Below, piece by piece: positions 55,872 through 63,906 of a stretch of 64,000 nucleotides of DNA (the stretch's first letter is position 1; each line of letters starts with the position of its first letter). Source of the DNA: an uncultured Lachnospiraceae bacterium (lineage in GTDB: Bacteria; Bacillota; Clostridia; Lachnospirales; Lachnospiraceae). The DNA is taken from the NCBI GenBank assembly GCA_947570615.1, contig CANOVJ010000008.1, forward strand, positions 1 to 64,000, read 5' to 3'. Both the position numbers and the translations under genes were made by a program. The notes beneath the pieces were generated by a model that had not been told where the DNA came from, ran no database searches, and was given only the letters and a program-made list of their open reading frames with translations.

Positions 55872-56949
55872 AGCGAAGGCGCTGGAATTAACAGAGAAGA
55901 TCCTTCCCTGTACCGTGGCGGACAGACTCCTGATAGAGAGGAGAAGAAGAATAAACAGAATTAAAGAGTGCTACCCTTATGCAGTCTTCTTCTCAAAAAA
56001 AAAGTCTTACAAAAAGTATTGTGTTGTCAGATACACCGCACCACAGATGGAACTGATGGCAGCAGGGATACAGTATATATTCTGCTATCATCAGCTGGCG
56101 GCGAGGGGGTACATTCCCATTATTGATATTGAGTACGCATACTCGTACAAACAGGGGAGGCTGGGAGAGGCGAACATATGGGATATGTGCTTTAAACAGC
56201 CGATTACCGCGAAGGAAGCCGCGGGAGAGTCATATGTGCTGGCCGCCGGAGAGCTGTTTTCTTATTCCGATGACGCGCAGATCAGCCTGGATCTGAATAA
56301 TGACAGGGAGGATCATTTTATTCATGTCAGAAAAGAACATTTCAGAGAGTACTATGCAAAGGCTAAGAAATACACGGATCCGATCTGGCAGGTAAAGGAT
56401 GAACTGCTGGATGAACTGGACAGGGAGGTCTGGGATAAGGTTAAGGGAAGACGGGTTCTTGGGGTATTTCTGCGGGAGAACTTCTCAAGAGATGTGATTT
56501 ATGAGGATAACGCCGATAAGGATGTGTACAGTAAACATCCTCTGCTCCCGGGAGTAAAGGAGACCATCAGAATCATAAGGGAGGAATTGTCAGACTGGGA
56601 TTATGAACTGATCTGTCTGTCCACGCAATATGCAAACTCTCTGGAACGGTTTAAGGAGGAATTTGGAGATAAGGTTATCTGTATCGAACGTGAGAGGATG
56701 GATATATATGCTCCTGCGCCGGATAACTGGAGTATGAGCGAGAAAGAAATATATGAAGTGAATCGGGCAAGAGCAGCAGAGCGTGAAGAGAGAATAAAAA
56801 AATACCTGCAGGAGCTTGTGATTCTCTCACGATGTAATTATCTGATTGGGGGAGCATCCTCCGGGATGGTGGCGGCGCTGGTCATGAACGGCGGAAAATA
56901 CGATGATATCTATATTCTTGAGGATGAAAGAAAAACAGGGAGATATTAA
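55855..56949 (+). CDS. Fucosyltransferase-fold-like glycosyltransferase, divergent
   Basis: 364 aa from ATG 55855. CVVRYTAPQMELMAAGIQYIF opens the chain; RRVLGVFLRENFSRD is in the place of the HxRxTD donor motif, YELICLSTQYANSLERF resembles the LATDEQEA block of the protein at 51280, and YLIGGASSGMVAALVM the late GxSS element. So a divergent fucosyltransferase-like GT-B fold is likely, with altered donor residues. It follows an ABC exporter just as the GT11-like gene follows the exporter tail at 1-147. The last bases overlap possible upstream starts of the GT87-like gene. Confidence 0.6.
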   Translation: MRRQIEAKALELTEKILPCTVADRLLIERRRRINRIKECYPYAVFFSKKKSYKKYCVVRYTAPQMELMAAGIQYIFCYHQLAARGYIPIIDIEYAYSYKQGRLGEANIWDMCFKQPITAKEAAGESYVLAAGELFSYSDDAQISLDLNNDREDHFIHVRKEHFREYYAKAKKYTDPIWQVKDELLDELDREVWDKVKGRRVLGVFLRENFSRDVIYEDNADKDVYSKHPLLPGVKETIRIIREELSDWDYELICLSTQYANSLERFKEEFGDKVICIERERMDIYAPAPDNWSMSEKEIYEVNRARAAEREERIKKYLQELVILSRCNYLIGGASSGMVAALVMNGGKYDDIYILEDERKTGRY

Positions 56950-56956
56950 AGAGAAA

Positions 56957-58399
56957 ATGGGTTTGGAGAGGATTGGAGAGGAAGTAAAGATACGGGGTTA
57001 TCTTCTGATAATGTTATTTTTTTCGGTTTGCTTCTATTTTGTATGCATGTTTATCAATCATGATTTTTTTCATGCAATCACGGTTTATCATGATAATGAT
57101 ACTTTTATGGATTGGTGTAATTGTGTGGTATATTACGATGGAAATCCATATATAGAGGGGTTTGGCGGGAATTACCCAGCTATGGCAGTTCTGTTTTTTA
57201 AGATTTTTCGATTGGGGATACCCGGCGAAGTTTTATCGGACGGAGCGTATAACCTGCGCGGGTATCAAATCCCGTGGCTGATTTTCATGCTATATAATGG
57301 CGTTTTAATCTGGATCTTCACCATATCAGTCAGCAGTAAGTTAAAACTGAAGCCTTTCGACAGAAACCTCTTTTTCCTCGTTTTTCTATTCAGCTTTCCA
57401 ACTGTTTTTGCGCTGGAGAGAGGGAATATAATCAATCTGGCCTTTGTCCTGACTGTATTTTTTTATTGCTTTAATGATAATGAAAACAGATATTTGAAGG
57501 AGATCTCTTTTCTGGCGCTGGCGCTGGCTGCCGGGATTAAAATATATCCGGCGGTTTTCGGGCTGCTGTTGCTGAAACAGAAAAGGATCAGGGAATGTAT
57601 AAGACTCACCATCTACGGGATGGTGAGCTTTGTGGGGCCATTCTTTCTGTTTGGGGGATGGAAGGCTGTCCTGTCCTTTATACGGGGGATTCTCTCCTTT
57701 GCGGGTAATCGAGTGGCGAGGGCCGAAGAATTTTCAGAGGAGATGGTGGCATCAGCACAGGCAGGGATACCGGACTCCGGCAGTCTGGCGAATATAAAGG
57801 AGGCGGCTGCGCCTGCCATTATGCCGATGGATTACGGGTATAATTTTTCCTTTAAAAATATATGCAAAATTATTCAGGAAATAATCGGTGTCAGTCTGTC
57901 AGAGAGAATCGTCAGTGTGATACTGATTCTTCTCTGTGTTGTGTTGCTGGTCACGGCCATCAGGACCGGGGAGAGATGGAAGGAGTTATTATGTTATACA
58001 TTGCTGATGGTACTGATACCATCTTTCAGCGGAGCTTATGTTATACTGTTTCTGTTTATCCCTTTTATTGAGTTTTTAAACGGCACGACGGAAAAGAGGG
58101 ACCGGAAAGAGGGCCTGGGCACAGACCTTTTTTTTGCATGGCTTATGTTTCTGCTTATAACGCCCTGGGCGCTGCCTGATATACCGTTTTTTTCAATCAG
58201 AGTCCAGCCCTGCCCGCTGACAGGAAGCTTTCTGGGATATTTTCTGTGCGTTCTGCTGTTGGCGCTCCTGATGCTGTATGAGGGTCTGAGTTGTTTCCTG
58301 GGGGGGCATAAGAGAATGAAAATTGTATGCGGGGCGGCAACGGTAATCCTGCCGGCTATTGGCGCATGCTGTGTTTTTGTGAAAGCGTACAAAATGTAG
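56957..58399 (+). CDS. GT87-like polytopic mannosyltransferase family protein (GT-C)
   Basis: 480 aa from ATG 56957 (in-frame ATGs at 56903 and 56927 overlap the previous gene). About 10 membrane segments. HDNDTFMDWCNCVVYY with acidic residues follows the first segment; FALERGNIINLAFVL and AAGIKIYPAVFGLLLLKQKR are characteristic of the GT87 / alpha-mannosyltransferase PimE-like family that uses polyprenyl-phosphate-mannose. A 7-G tract (58300-58306) lies near the 3' end. Last gene before the promoter at 58417, so probably the end of a transcription unit without a visible terminator. Confidence 0.77.
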   Translation: MGLERIGEEVKIRGYLLIMLFFSVCFYFVCMFINHDFFHAITVYHDNDTFMDWCNCVVYYDGNPYIEGFGGNYPAMAVLFFKIFRLGIPGEVLSDGAYNLRGYQIPWLIFMLYNGVLIWIFTISVSSKLKLKPFDRNLFFLVFLFSFPTVFALERGNIINLAFVLTVFFYCFNDNENRYLKEISFLALALAAGIKIYPAVFGLLLLKQKRIRECIRLTIYGMVSFVGPFFLFGGWKAVLSFIRGILSFAGNRVARAEEFSEEMVASAQAGIPDSGSLANIKEAAAPAIMPMDYGYNFSFKNICKIIQEIIGVSLSERIVSVILILLCVVLLVTAIRTGERWKELLCYTLLMVLIPSFSGAYVILFLFIPFIEFLNGTTEKRDRKEGLGTDLFFAWLMFLLITPWALPDIPFFSIRVQPCPLTGSFLGYFLCVLLLALLMLYEGLSCFLGGHKRMKIVCGAATVILPAIGACCVFVKAYKM

Positions 58400-58416
58400 A
58401 CTCAGATAAAAGATGA

Positions 58417-58445
58417 TTGAGAAATCAGGCAGAGTAGAATATAAT
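58417..58445 (+). promoter_or_regulatory. Strong sigma-A promoter before rfbH
   Basis: TTGAGA (58417-58422) and TATAAT (58440-58445) are spaced by exactly 17 bases: a 5-of-6 -35 and a perfect -10, in the 79-base gap before ATG 58479. Predicted start near 58452; AGAGGAG ribosome site precedes the ATG. It is the best promoter match in the window and would start a separate dideoxyhexose transcript. Confidence 0.75.
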
Positions 58446-58478
58446 AGGATACAATATTATTGACAGAGGAGAAAACAA

Positions 58479-59819
58479 ATGTTTGAGAAAATGAATGAAG
58501 AGCAGGCAAAAGAGCAGATCCTTGACATGGTTAAGGAATATTATACAATTTATCGCAGCCCCCGGAAGCCTTTTCAGGAGGGACAGAATATTCCGTACGC
58601 CTCCAGGGTTTACGACGACGCGGAAATGCGGAATCTGGTTGACAGCGCGTTGGAGTTCTGGCTCACATCCGGAAGATATACCGATCAGTTTGAAAAGGAG
58701 TTTGCAACATACCTGAATGTCAGGTACTGTTCACTGGCCAATTCGGGCTCCTCCGCAAATCTGCTCGCTTTTATGGCGCTTACATCTCCGTTGCTTGGGG
58801 AGCGCAGAATTAACAGAGGAGATGAGGTTATCACGGTAGCGGCAGGATTTCCCACGACGGTTGCGCCGATTGTCCAATATGGAGCCGTTCCGGTATTTGT
58901 GGATGTGACCATACCACAATATAATATCGATACGGACATGCTGAAGGAAGCGCTGTCTGATAAAACGAAGGCTGTCATGATTGCACATACGTTGGGTAAT
59001 CCATTTGATTTAAAGGCGGTGAAGGAGTTTTGTGACAGGAACAATCTGTGGCTGATAGAAGATAACTGTGACGCCTTGGGGTCACAGTATGAGATGAACG
59101 GAAAGTGGTATCTTACGGGAACGGTGGGGGACATTGGAACCTCAAGCTTTTATCCGCCTCATCATATGACGATGGGGGAAGGCGGCGCTGTGTATACGAA
59201 TAATGCGTTGCTGCACAAAATTGTCAGATCCTTCCGTGACTGGGGAAGAGACTGTGTATGCCCTCCGGGGAGGGATAACTTCTGTGGACACCGTTTCGAC
59301 AGACAGTATGGACAGCTGCCGTTTGGGTATGATCATAAGTATGTGTATTCGCATTTCGGTTATAACCTGAAGGCGACGGATATGCAGGCAGCCATCGGCT
59401 GCGCCCAGCTCGAAAAGTTTCCGGAGTTTGTGGAGAAAAGACGGAGTAATTTCATGCGTCTTTATGAGGGACTTAAGCAGCTGGAGGAGTATTTTATCCT
59501 GCCGCAGCCGTGTGAAAATTCCAGGCCCTGCTGGTTTGGCTTTATGCTGACATGTAAGGAAGGAGTGGACAGAAACCACGTGGTTCCCTGTATCGAGGAA
59601 AAGGGAGTACAGACCAGAATGCTGTTCGCGGGAAATATAACCATGCATCCCTGCTTCGACGAGATGCGGAAGACCGGAGAGGGATACCGCGTTGTGGGAG
59701 AGCTGAAAAATACGGACAGGATTATGCGTGATACGTTCTGGATGGGAGTCTATCCGGGAATGACGGACGAAATGCTGGATTATATGGTAAATGCACTAAA
59801 ACAGGCGGTTCAGAAATGA
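58479..59819 (+). CDS. rfbH: CDP-6-deoxy-4-ketoglucose-3-dehydratase (RfbH/DdhC, E1)
   Basis: 446 aa. The DegT-like fold is complete (LTSGRYTDQFEKEFA, NSGSSANLLAF, HTLGNPFDLKAV, EDNCDALGSQY), but the PLP lysine is replaced: SSFYPPHHMTMGEGG has H228 at that place, the hallmark of the E1 dehydratase that uses pyridoxamine phosphate. C259-x-C261-x7-C269 together with C197 are the cysteines expected to bind its [2Fe-2S] centre. With a reductase it removes the C3 hydroxyl of CDP-4-keto-6-deoxyglucose, toward 3,6-dideoxyhexoses. Followed 17 bases later by rfbG; a reductase (E3-type) gene is not seen here. Confidence 0.95.
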   Translation: MFEKMNEEQAKEQILDMVKEYYTIYRSPRKPFQEGQNIPYASRVYDDAEMRNLVDSALEFWLTSGRYTDQFEKEFATYLNVRYCSLANSGSSANLLAFMALTSPLLGERRINRGDEVITVAAGFPTTVAPIVQYGAVPVFVDVTIPQYNIDTDMLKEALSDKTKAVMIAHTLGNPFDLKAVKEFCDRNNLWLIEDNCDALGSQYEMNGKWYLTGTVGDIGTSSFYPPHHMTMGEGGAVYTNNALLHKIVRSFRDWGRDCVCPPGRDNFCGHRFDRQYGQLPFGYDHKYVYSHFGYNLKATDMQAAIGCAQLEKFPEFVEKRRSNFMRLYEGLKQLEEYFILPQPCENSRPCWFGFMLTCKEGVDRNHVVPCIEEKGVQTRMLFAGNITMHPCFDEMRKTGEGYRVVGELKNTDRIMRDTFWMGVYPGMTDEMLDYMVNALKQAVQK

Positions 59820-59836
59820 GCTAAGAGGAAACAAAA

Positions 59837-60910
59837 ATGTTTGATTTATCCTTCTACAGAGGTAAAAGGGTTCTGGTGACAGGACACAGTGGTTTTAAAG
59901 GGGCTTGGATGTGCAGAGCGCTCCTCAAGGCCGGTGCGGACGTAACAGGCTATGCGCTGGAACCTCCGACAGAGCCGGGGCTGTTTCAACTGCTCTCTCT
60001 GGAATCGGAGATGGAGTCGGTGAGAGGGGATATCCGGGATCTGGATGGGCTTAAGAAGACCTTTGAAAACGCCCGGCCGGAAATCGTCATTCATATGGCG
60101 GCGCAGCCAATCGTCAGGGAGTCATATAAAAGGCCGGTATATACCTATGAAGTAAATGTGATGGGAACGGTCAATGTTCTGGAGTGCATCAGGCTGAGTG
60201 ATTCCGTCGTGTCCTTTGTGAACGTTACGACGGACAAGGTGTATAAAAATAAGGAATGGGAGTGGGGGTATCGTGAGAATGAGGAGTTAAACGGATATGA
60301 TCCGTATTCCAATTCCAAATCCTGTTCGGAGCTTGTAACGGAGAGCTATAAGAATTCTTTCCTGGAAGAACGTGAGATGGCGGTTTCCACAATGAGAGCA
60401 GGGAATGTGATCGGCGGCGGTGATTTTGCCAGCGACCGTATCGTCCCGGACTGCATCAGAGCGGCAAAGGAAAACAGAGATATCATAGTCCGCAATCCGT
60501 ATTCTGTCAGGCCCTATCAGCATGTTCTGGAACCGGTTATGGCGTATCTTATGGTAGCGGGCAGGCAGTATGAAGATAAGGCGCTTGCGGGAAGCTACAA
60601 TATAGGACCGGATGACAGTGATTGCTGGGCCACAGGAAAACTGGTTACCCTCTTCTGTTCCCGATGGAATGAAAGAATGAAGACAGGGATTTCATGGAAA
60701 AACGAAAGCGATGGCGGGCCACATGAGGCGAATCTGCTCAGACTGGATTGTTCAAGAATTAAGAAGACTTTTGGCTGGGAGCCCAGATGGAATGTGACCA
60801 CTGCAATGCAGAAAATTATCGACTGGTATGAGGTATATTTCAGGAATGGCGATATTTCCGAACGGATGGACCGGCAGATAGAGGAATATTTACAGACAGG
60901 TGATATATGA
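59837..60910 (+). CDS. rfbG: CDP-glucose 4,6-dehydratase
   Basis: 357 aa, an extended SDR. RVLVTGHSGFKGAWMC is the NAD-binding loop in the form specific to RfbG (GHTGFKG), IHMAAQPIVRESYKRP follows, and Y157-x3-K161 (DPYSNSKS) is the catalytic pair. GNVIGGGDFASDRIVPD is also typical. It converts CDP-glucose to CDP-4-keto-6-deoxyglucose, the RfbH substrate. rfbF, which makes CDP-glucose, is not within the window. ATGA overlap with the next gene. Confidence 0.95.
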   Translation: MFDLSFYRGKRVLVTGHSGFKGAWMCRALLKAGADVTGYALEPPTEPGLFQLLSLESEMESVRGDIRDLDGLKKTFENARPEIVIHMAAQPIVRESYKRPVYTYEVNVMGTVNVLECIRLSDSVVSFVNVTTDKVYKNKEWEWGYRENEELNGYDPYSNSKSCSELVTESYKNSFLEEREMAVSTMRAGNVIGGGDFASDRIVPDCIRAAKENRDIIVRNPYSVRPYQHVLEPVMAYLMVAGRQYEDKALAGSYNIGPDDSDCWATGKLVTLFCSRWNERMKTGISWKNESDGGPHEANLLRLDCSRIKKTFGWEPRWNVTTAMQKIIDWYEVYFRNGDISERMDRQIEEYLQTGDI

Positions 60911-62493
60911 TCAGCGCGTTTTTTTTGAGCTATTGTTTAATGACGTCAGAGGAACGAACAGAAAAATATATAAATGCCGTCGTCGTGTGGACATTATTTG
61001 TTTTTGTCATGACGGAAATTCTCTCCCTGTTTCGAATAATTACTACGCTGAATTTATGGATTTGCTGGCTGGCCCTTGATCTGCTCCTGCTTATTGTGAA
61101 TACCAGGAAGTGCAAAAAAACGGGGTGGAAATGGAAGGATCATCTGCCGGCAGGGCGCCATATAACTGCAGGAAAGACGATCGGTATCATTCTGTCGGTG
61201 GGGATTGTCTATCTTGCGCTGAAGACGACGCCTTATAACTGGGATTCCATGACGTATCATCTGCCGCGTATTTTTCACTGGCTGCAGAACGGCTCTGTGG
61301 AGCATTATGCCACGCATATTGACAGACAGGTGGCCAGTCCGGTTCTCGGAGCATTTGTGAACCTGCATGTATATTCGATGGCAAGTGGAAATGAGTGGCC
61401 GGTTAATCTGCTGCAGTGTTTTTCGTACCTTACCAATGGACTTCTCGTATATCAAATCGCCGCAAAAATAAAGTGCTCAGGGCCGTATTGTGTTATGGCC
61501 GCCATACTGTATTTTTCCATGCCGATTGCCTTTGCAGAAGCGCTCAGCACACAGGTTGACAACTATTCGACGTTGTGGATGCTTTGTTTTGCTTATCTGG
61601 TTCTTAACTTAATGAAGCCGGAGGAGAGGCTTATTATAAGCAGGCGGAATCTGTTCCGCGTCATAATGATCAGTCTGTGCGTCGCGTTTGGATATCTTGC
61701 CAAGCCTTCTGTAGGGATCGGGATGGTCATATTCGCGTTCTGGCTGCTGCTTGTTATGATCAGGCGAAGGGACAGTATTTCAGCGGCAGCGGTTTATGCT
61801 CTGACAGGGGGATGCGTTCTGGCTCTTATACTTGCCCCTGAATTTTACAGGAATATCGTCACGTTTTCTTCGTTTTCCTCGCCGGATGCAGGGCAGAGGC
61901 AGCTGATCGGTTCCTTACACCCAAGGCATGTTCTTGTGAATTTCGTAAAGAACTTTACCTTTAATATGCCGACGGTATGGCTCTATGACAGCTCCTTTAT
62001 TATATGGAAATATGTGATGCGTTTTGCCGGATTGCTGGAGATCGACATTGACAGCCCTGTCATATCGGAGGACGGAAGAGAATTTGTTGTTCGGAATGCG
62101 CAAAACTACGGAAACAGTACGGCGGTAAATCCTCTGATCATATGGCTGCTGATTGGATGTGCGCTCTTATTTTTATTTAAGAACAGAAAAAGACATTTGA
62201 GTGAAGTGAGAAATCAGTATTTTATAGTGGCAGCCTTTTCCTTTCTGTGCTTCTGTGCCGTGCTCAGATGGGAGCCTTTTGTCAGCAGATACATGATATC
62301 CTACCTGGCTGTTCTCTGTCCCGCCGTTGTGGGTCAGTTGGAAATGTTCCTGGAAGGACAGAGTGAGGAGCATCTCAGGAAAAGAGCAGGCATTTTTGCA
62401 ATTATATATTTCCTCTGTATCACAGAGCTGATCGGACTGGTCTGTTACCATGGGCATATTGCAGGGACTCAAAGGCGGAGGAATATTTTGTGA
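60907..62493 (+). CDS. GT39-like polytopic glycosyltransferase, membrane part
   Basis: 528 aa with about 12 membrane segments. TTPYNWDSMTYHLPR (W112-D113) is the acidic outer loop of a GT-C subgroup, followed by FHWLQNGSVEHYATH and LGAFVNLHVYSM. The chain stops right after its last membrane segment (IAGTQRRRNIL). The soluble tail usual in such proteins is encoded by the next frame (62490), so this is either one gene broken by a single-base loss at the 4-T run 62486-62489 or two coupled genes. Perhaps transfers the dideoxyhexose made by the neighbours. Confidence 0.78.
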   Translation: MISAFFLSYCLMTSEERTEKYINAVVVWTLFVFVMTEILSLFRIITTLNLWICWLALDLLLLIVNTRKCKKTGWKWKDHLPAGRHITAGKTIGIILSVGIVYLALKTTPYNWDSMTYHLPRIFHWLQNGSVEHYATHIDRQVASPVLGAFVNLHVYSMASGNEWPVNLLQCFSYLTNGLLVYQIAAKIKCSGPYCVMAAILYFSMPIAFAEALSTQVDNYSTLWMLCFAYLVLNLMKPEERLIISRRNLFRVIMISLCVAFGYLAKPSVGIGMVIFAFWLLLVMIRRRDSISAAAVYALTGGCVLALILAPEFYRNIVTFSSFSSPDAGQRQLIGSLHPRHVLVNFVKNFTFNMPTVWLYDSSFIIWKYVMRFAGLLEIDIDSPVISEDGREFVVRNAQNYGNSTAVNPLIIWLLIGCALLFLFKNRKRHLSEVRNQYFIVAAFSFLCFCAVLRWEPFVSRYMISYLAVLCPAVVGQLEMFLEGQSEEHLRKRAGIFAIIYFLCITELIGLVCYHGHIAGTQRRRNIL

Positions 62494-62813
62494 GCAGAAG
62501 AGAAATAGAGGAGAGTTATAAAGAGATAGTCAATTTTGTTAACGAAGGTGGATACGATAAAATTGGACTGCTCACAGGAGGCGATTCATATGAGTATCCT
62601 CTGGATGCTACGATAAAAAACGGTGTCCGTCTGGAGCATATGAATGTTATGAATGCGACAGGAAAATATGAGAACGCTGATTTTGTACCGGATATCATTA
62701 TTGCAGTAAATTTTGCGCCTGATGAGGTGACGATATGTCATGGCTTTGAATATGAGATAAAAATGGTGGCAGGCGAAGACATCTGTGTATTGGAGAAAAC
62801 TGGAAATCTTTAA
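62490..62813 (+). CDS. Small soluble protein equal to a GT-C C-terminal domain
   Basis: 107 aa from GTG 62490, eight bases after GGCGGAGG, overlapping the previous stop (GTGA). SYKEIVNFVNEGGYDKIGLL followed by GGDSYEYPLDATIK and GVRLEHMNVMNATGKYE looks like the outer C-terminal domain of GT39-like proteins. It has no signal sequence of its own, so if made separately it would stay in the cytoplasm. Adding one base in the T run would fuse it to the upstream gene as RRRNIFVSRREIEESYK. A good ribosome site makes separate translation possible. Frameshift is my favoured reading. Confidence 0.6.
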   Translation: MSRREIEESYKEIVNFVNEGGYDKIGLLTGGDSYEYPLDATIKNGVRLEHMNVMNATGKYENADFVPDIIIAVNFAPDEVTICHGFEYEIKMVAGEDICVLEKTGNL

Positions 62814-62912
62814 GGAGAATTGGGGCAGGTTAGCGAAAGAAATATGGCAATTTATGCAGACTGACCCGTTCCCGGACAGGCAGGGAACAGCAGCAGGCGG
62901 AAAGGCGGATTC

Positions 62913-63845
62913 ATGAATGTTATCATCACAGGACCAACCGGCGCCATAGGGATAGCGCTGATCAGAAAATGTATACAGGAAAAAATATCCGTTCTGGCAA
63001 TCTGCCATAAAGGCTCCGGAAGAGCGGATCATATTCCCAGGAGCCCCCGGGTCAGAGTTCTGGAAGCTGATCTCTCAGAGATCTCAGAGCTTGAAAGTGA
63101 AATTGATGAGAAATATGACATATTTTATCATCTTGCCTGGATGGGAACGACGGGAGAAGCCAGAAATGATATGTATCTTCAGAACCGGAATGTAAAGTTT
63201 ACCCTGGATGCGGTGGCGCTGGCATACAAAGCAGGATGCAGTTTGTTCATAGGAGCCGGCTCGCAGGCTGAATACGGAAGGGTGGAAGGATGCCTTACCG
63301 CACAGACACCGACATTTCCAGAGAATGGATATGGGATGGCCAAGCTCTGTGCAGGTCAGATGAGCAGAGGAGTATGTGAAAAGCTGGGTATGAGACATAT
63401 CTGGGTAAGAATTCTGAGTGTTTATGGGCCGTATGACGGGGAAAACGCTATGATAAGCAGCACTGTCAGGACGTTGGAGGCGGGTGGACATGCTTCGTTT
63501 ACGCCCGGGGAACAGATGTGGGACTATCTGTACAGCAGGGATGCGGCGAGAGCGTTGTTTTTGCTGGCGCAAAAGGGAATTTCAGGAAAAACTTATGTAC
63601 TGGGAAGCGGTCAGGCGAGACCGCTTAAGGATTATATAGAGGAGATTTATCGGGCTGTGGGCGAGACGAATACACAGGCAGGCAGTATCGGGATCGGTGA
63701 TCTGGAGTATGCCCGGAGGCAGGTCATGCATCTGGAGGCGGATATTTCGGAGCTGACCGCAGATACCGGTTTTTTGCCGGAGGTGAAGTTCGAGGAGGGA
63801 ATCAGGGAAATCCTGCGGGTTGCCCGGAGAGAGGCCTGGAGATAA
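62913..63845 (+). CDS. NAD(P)-dependent epimerase/reductase (extended SDR), CDP-dideoxyhexose branch
   Basis: 310 aa. VIITGPTGAIGIALIRK is the nucleotide-binding GxxGxxG; FYHLAWMGTTGEARND, GAGSQAEYGR and the Y-x3-K in NGYGMAKL are the SDR active-site blocks, and RILSVYGPYDGENAMI follows. Standing behind rfbH and rfbG, it may be the last 4-keto reductase or epimerase step (as RfbS/RfbJ/AscF in abequose, paratose, tyvelose or ascarylose routes). Which dideoxyhexose cannot be decided. The 99-base gap before it contains only a short weak hairpin and the ribosome site. Confidence 0.8.
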   Translation: MNVIITGPTGAIGIALIRKCIQEKISVLAICHKGSGRADHIPRSPRVRVLEADLSEISELESEIDEKYDIFYHLAWMGTTGEARNDMYLQNRNVKFTLDAVALAYKAGCSLFIGAGSQAEYGRVEGCLTAQTPTFPENGYGMAKLCAGQMSRGVCEKLGMRHIWVRILSVYGPYDGENAMISSTVRTLEAGGHASFTPGEQMWDYLYSRDAARALFLLAQKGISGKTYVLGSGQARPLKDYIEEIYRAVGETNTQAGSIGIGDLEYARRQVMHLEADISELTADTGFLPEVKFEEGIREILRVARREAWR

Positions 63846-63906
63846 ACGGACAGACACCTTCTATGTGGAAAACATTGCGGGAGTCTGTCAGTCAGGAGGT
63901 GCGTCT

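Noticed and set aside
58459-58465. TTGACA-like -35 just before rfbH
   Set aside because: Too near the ATG to have a -10 and start site; the TTGAGA/TATAAT pair upstream explains the region better.
62868-62888. GTTCCC/GGGAAC inverted repeat with 9-base loop, possible terminator
   Set aside because: Stem of only six pairs and no following T run; more likely chance, and a gene start follows closely.
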